From Sipunculus nudus (Eukaryota; Annelida; Sipuncula; Golfingiida; Sipunculidae): 64,000 nt of DNA. The stretch covers positions 24,456,367 through 24,520,366 of the forward strand of contig CM049308.1 in assembly GCA_026874595.1 (NCBI GenBank), given 5' to 3'. Made by a program: the position numbers and the translations under genes. Below, piece by piece: positions 60,354 through 64,000 of this stretch. Below the pieces are notes generated by a model. The model searched no databases and was not told where the DNA came from. It saw nothing but the letters and a program-made list of their open reading frames with translations. Within the stretch, counting starts at the first letter, position 1. Every line of letters begins with the position of its first letter.

Positions 60354-63300
60354 TGTATATGCTGATACTATAGTATTGTCGCCTGCACGCTGTCCTCGCA
60401 TCCCTGTGCCCTTATATGTAGCCCTGACAGGTTTATGTCTCCTTGTTTCTCGAAACCCGCTCATGGTGGCTGCCATTTTGCGTACACACAAAAACCCGGA
60501 TGTCACAGGTCGCATCTCGAGACTATGGGTATACCACTAGTTATATGTAATTATCATTTTCACTTATTAGTTCAATGACAGCAGTTGATACTTAAATGTC
60601 TATATACATTTACAAAGCATACTGAAAATGGTTCTGCATATAATTACTATAGGGGATTTACATTCATTTAACGATAACTTCAGTAGTAAAGCTTATGATA
60701 GGCATAACAGGCATAAAGCCATAATACTGTAATGAAAGAATAACAGCAATAATGGTCCCTTATCAGTGAAAATTAAAACGAATGAATTATCAATTCACCA
60801 TCAAATCAAAATTCAGTAAATATCGCACAAAATGCAAAATCTATAAGGTAGCATTACACAATATCCTTGGTAATTAGGAATTTGTCAGAGCGGCCCGGCA
60901 AGGACGCCATGTTTAAAACCTGCCTGGAAGATGTAGTGCGCTTGTTAAGGTGTAAACCCAGTAATCGAAGATATAACAGTCTGCTTGAAAGCCAAGTTTC
61001 CTGGCGGTGGACGCGGCCGCTCCGCGCCTTGATGTACGAGCGGGTCGCTTCCGAAGCAAGAACACAGATCATAGGTGTAATTGTACGTGCTGTGACTTCT
61101 TGCTGTAATCGATAAGGACGTTGATTTAGAGAGCGTTCTACCTTTTCAACCAGACCGGTAACGCCGCACTTGACTCATACACCGACACAAAGCAGTTTCC
61201 TTTATGAATTTCATGTTCCACCGCTTTGACTAGTTGAACCCATTTTAGCTCTATAATATGGCCGGTCCACCGTTGCATTCATACCGACATTTTACCGCGG
61301 GAATTAATGAAAACCCCATCGGCCTAATGCTGCCACAATATTATCCCGCCAACTACCTGGAATTATGACCCACTCGGATACTGTCCAAATAATATAAACA
61401 AGCATTCTATATTAATATATCAAAGCAATAGACTTATTAAGAGTACTTTCGGGCAATCAATGCGCTCTGAGACATTTGAAAGAGAGTAATTATAGAGAGA
61501 ATAAAACAGACAATAGACCAACTGGAGTGTGTCGCGTAGGATCGTATGGACCAATAAACGCCGCATATATTCATTCGGCCATTTGGCCAGAATTGGCTTA
61601 TCTGAACTATAAGCACTATTTGTAGTGATGAGAAAATTGAGAAGTTTATAAATTTCTATATAGATCAGTAACGAAGGGCTATATTTTTGAATTAGCGTGA
61701 TTGGTATGTAGAGTTACGCTGAATTAGTACTGTACATCACTCAGAGTGCATACTTAGATGAGAATTATTGATTAAATTAGCGCAATCACATGTGTATATA
61801 AACCTAATGGGATGTATAAATAGAACCAATCTAGGCATAGGAAATCCAGAAAATGAAAGGATTTTTTATCTCATTTGCGGGCATTGGCCATCGCTGACAT
61901 TAGAGGAAACCGCTTTTTTTAAATTCTTTCCTATAACAAAATCTATCGGAAATATAAGGTTTTTAAGGTCATGTAGATATAACCACCTGCGGGGTGGATT
62001 AGTCACGTGACATATTGCCATGGCAACAAGTATTGGCCCTTTTGCCCTATAGACCTAAATGATTTACGGGGTCGTTTTTTAAATGATCTTGAAAGTTTCA
62101 GATAAATTAAGTATAAATACAGTTAAGGAGTTTTAAACCGAAAGGCTACAAAGTAGATTCTAATTATGAACTTTAATATGATTGCCCAACCAAAATGCTA
62201 TAGCCAAACATACATTTATTTAGAAAGCTTTCTTTTTTACCTTATCAGTCTTTCAAAAACCCCATCTTAGTATTCATCTATATAATGTGACGTAAAACAT
62301 GTATACATGTTCGAAACTGTATACTATCTGGTGCATTGCGGAAATGAAATCATCCCTCGTATAATAAATGTAAAAACCTAATAAAAATCAATTGCAAAAT
62401 AAAATCGATTTCCAGACGAATATCGAGTCAGAAGCTGTTCACTTTGATTCTTACTGAGGACCCTTTGCCTTAGATGTCTTACTATTTTTTCCAATGTCGG
62501 TTGTTTTCCTTTGAATAATAAAACATAGTCAATGTATCGATACCGTGAAATCTGGCAATACAGATACGATATTTGACTTTGTATCGCGCTGTATCGGTGA
62601 ACATCTGTATCGTTACAAAACTATATTTTCCAAACACTCGCAAAGCCGTGGCGAAGAGTGCATGGACAGAGGCTGCAGAAGAGGGAAGAGACAGCGGTAT
62701 AGGGGTACTTGGTATGAAATTGGATGTTGAAGCCACACAAAGAAAATACAATCCTGTGAATTATTTTGACCAACTTTCAGGAATAATACGAACAGTTGCT
62801 TTAATTCTTGAATGGTATATGTGAACAACACAAAATTATGCTCATTCTCAATCATATCTCTCTGTAAGTAAATTTTGCATTATTAACCAACGAAATGATT
62901 TCTTTAAATGTGTCGAGGCAAAAGCAATGATTATTAACAATACCCACTGACCTGCTGCTTATTTAATAAAAAAATGATAGATAAAGAATAATTGCACCCA
63001 TCCCAAAACTCTTTTTGCGTGGTCTTGTATGAGAGTCCAAGCAGTATCAAAGGGATTAAATCCGGCACGCCTTGCTGTTTGTGACTGAAAATAATATTGT
63101 TGCCAGTAATATAAATATATATGTTTGATATTAAAGAGAAGTGCTCTCCAAATATATGGTAATCTATATAAGGACTTGGCCACGCAAATGTGCGATTGAG
63201 ATCACGTGTCAGCATGTAGATTAATTTAGATGAAAGGATGGTAATGCATAAATAAGGTTTATCGGTGACTATAGTAAAATGACATAACAATAAAACGAAA

Positions 63301-63354
63301 ATAAAATGAATCCACGTGTTCCTTTTACAAGAATGAGATAATGCTTAACCATAA
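58485..63354. other. Downstream intergenic; complex blocks 58.5-59.0, 60.2-60.5 and 60.85-61.4 kb
   Basis: The three blocks are GC-richer. 60.85-61.1 kb includes a NotI-type GCGGCCGC and an 82-codon + frame without a recognisable domain. C and T runs lie near 59.61-59.63 kb. The remainder is AT-rich without supported genes. Confidence 0.35.
60297..60351. repeat. (TA)n microsatellite
   Basis: Pure TA run within a GC-richer block; it opens frames on both strands that are repeat artefacts. Confidence 0.95.
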
Positions 63355-63690
63355 TAGGCGAGATCTCGTGTAAAACGTTAAAGTATGCGTGATGTCGTGA
63401 CATTTACCATGAAATGTGCCGTTATTATCTCATGTTAATATGAGCAGTCGCATGGCATAACGTTCTAATGTCTGAGATTTCACGACCCAACGCGGATATA
63501 TATGAGGGGCTTTGCCATAACGATAAAATGCAAGATCTATGGTATAACCTTTTATTCGGGATATCGTGACAAAACGTTAATGCATGTTATCTCATGCAAT
63601 AACATTAATAACCGATAAACATGTCATTACGTTAATATGCGAGATCTCGTGCCGTAACGGTAATATGCGAAATCTCATGTTGTCATTAGC
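63355..63690 (+). repeat. Degenerate 27-28-bp minisatellite
   Basis: Units of the type CGTTAATATGCGAGATCTCG plus TGCCATAA recur with substitutions about ten times; clear ones begin with CGTTAAAGTATGCG, CGTTCTAATGTC, CGTTAATGCATG, CGTTAATATGCGAG and CGGTAATATGCGAA. Each unit has an internal GAGATCTC-like palindrome. There are no constant spacers, so this is not a CRISPR array. Confidence 0.7.
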
Positions 63691-64000
63691 CAAGGCGCAT
63701 AAAACAATCTTCTGTAGACCAGGTCTGGGTATATACAACTTGGCGAAGCGGTAAAATTTGATTTACGAATTCTTACTGAAGCACGATATAAGATGATTGA
63801 TGTAATGGAGAGGAAACCCTTCTGGTAGCTCAAATAATCGCTGATGCGGTCTACGTGCATGGCCAAGTCAGGAGAATACTCATTTTTACCGGAGCTACAT
63901 TTGACGCTCCAACCCTGTGTTTGCCCACAGACCGGTATATAAATTTGGTTAGATGGGTTTCGTCGGCCTGGTGCATCCTAATTTATGTCGCAGCAGCATA
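63691..64000. other. Window edge, nothing recognised
   Basis: Moderately complex sequence after the minisatellite. A 63-codon - strand frame (63675-63866) has no recognisable domain. Confidence 0.3.

Noticed and set aside
9630-60515. Many frames containing IYIYIY
   Set aside because: Translations of (TA)n microsatellites, not proteins.
60867-61115. 82-codon + strand frame with a protein-like composition
   Set aside because: No domain, Kozak context or splice sites support it, and the opposite strand is equally open.
62934-63290. 118-codon - strand frame with an overlapping 74-codon frame
   Set aside because: Two overlapping frames in AT-rich DNA, neither with a recognisable domain. Possibly a remnant of a dispersed repeat, but not supportable.
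63355-63690. CRISPR array
   Set aside because: Head-to-tail degenerate units without unique spacers in a eukaryotic context.

Overview
The window looks like a gene-poor stretch of an animal nuclear genome, most likely a mollusc (bivalve or gastropod; species not determinable from sequence alone). The reasons are an intron-containing bilaterian homeobox gene, overall AT-rich composition, very many long (TA)n, (CT)n, (CA)n and (GAT)n microsatellites, and dispersed repeats of kinds familiar from molluscs: about 160-bp tandem units ending in an (ACGG)-type microsatellite, TTCGCG-containing MITE-like elements, and a tRNA-derived SINE. I see no bacterial-type operons, rRNA, CRISPR array or intact transposase gene.

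The one gene I can name with confidence is Nkx2.2 (NK2-class homeobox) on the + strand. Its two coding exons are 43024-43252 and 44469-45340, joined by a GT-AG phase-1 intron of 1216 bp. The predicted 366-residue protein has the TN (Groucho-binding) motif, an NK2 homeodomain with Tyr54, the NK2-specific domain and a Met/Ser-rich C-terminus. A plausible core promoter (inverted CCAAT, GC box, TATA) lies just upstream, and an AATAAA lies downstream.

About 42 kb upstream and 18 kb downstream hold no other convincing protein gene. They alternate between AT-rich, microsatellite-laden DNA and islands of higher complexity and GC (about 2.0-3.3, 4.9-5.3, 7.0-8.5, 19.8-20.1, 22.3-23.1, 25.9-27.0, 28.9-29.5, 30.5-30.9, 31.4-32.4, 34.7-35.6, 36.2-37.2, 39.3-40.1, 42.0-43.2, 47.5-48.0, 52.6-53.6, 57.4-59.0 and 60.9-61.4 kb). 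For a developmental transcription factor, such islands are reasonable candidates for cis-regulatory elements; that is inference from composition and position only.

Several islands carry + strand promoter/donor combinations that could be alternative first exons or non-coding transcripts: CCAAT + TATA + donor at 8137-8275; TATA + GTAAGT donor at 26163-26562; and three short ATG-initiated segments ending in a consensus donor at 23126, 29518 and 35286, all in phase 0. An AG acceptor-like site sits immediately before the Nkx2.2 ATG, so all three would splice in frame. This is the most testable new hypothesis in the window.

Repeats of note are: an array of about 158-bp units at 17.9-19.65 kb with an inserted SINE; a related shorter copy at 0.18-1.04 kb; an inverted partner of part of that copy at 4.06-4.21 kb; an element with terminal hairpin and (CCGT)n at 48.9-50.2 kb; a TA-flanked pogo/Tigger-like MITE at 24204-24387; a 224-bp gap-free direct duplication at 57410/58261; a 27-28-bp minisatellite at 63.36-63.69 kb; and a G/T-skewed (GAT/GGT) region at 54.1-56.5 kb.
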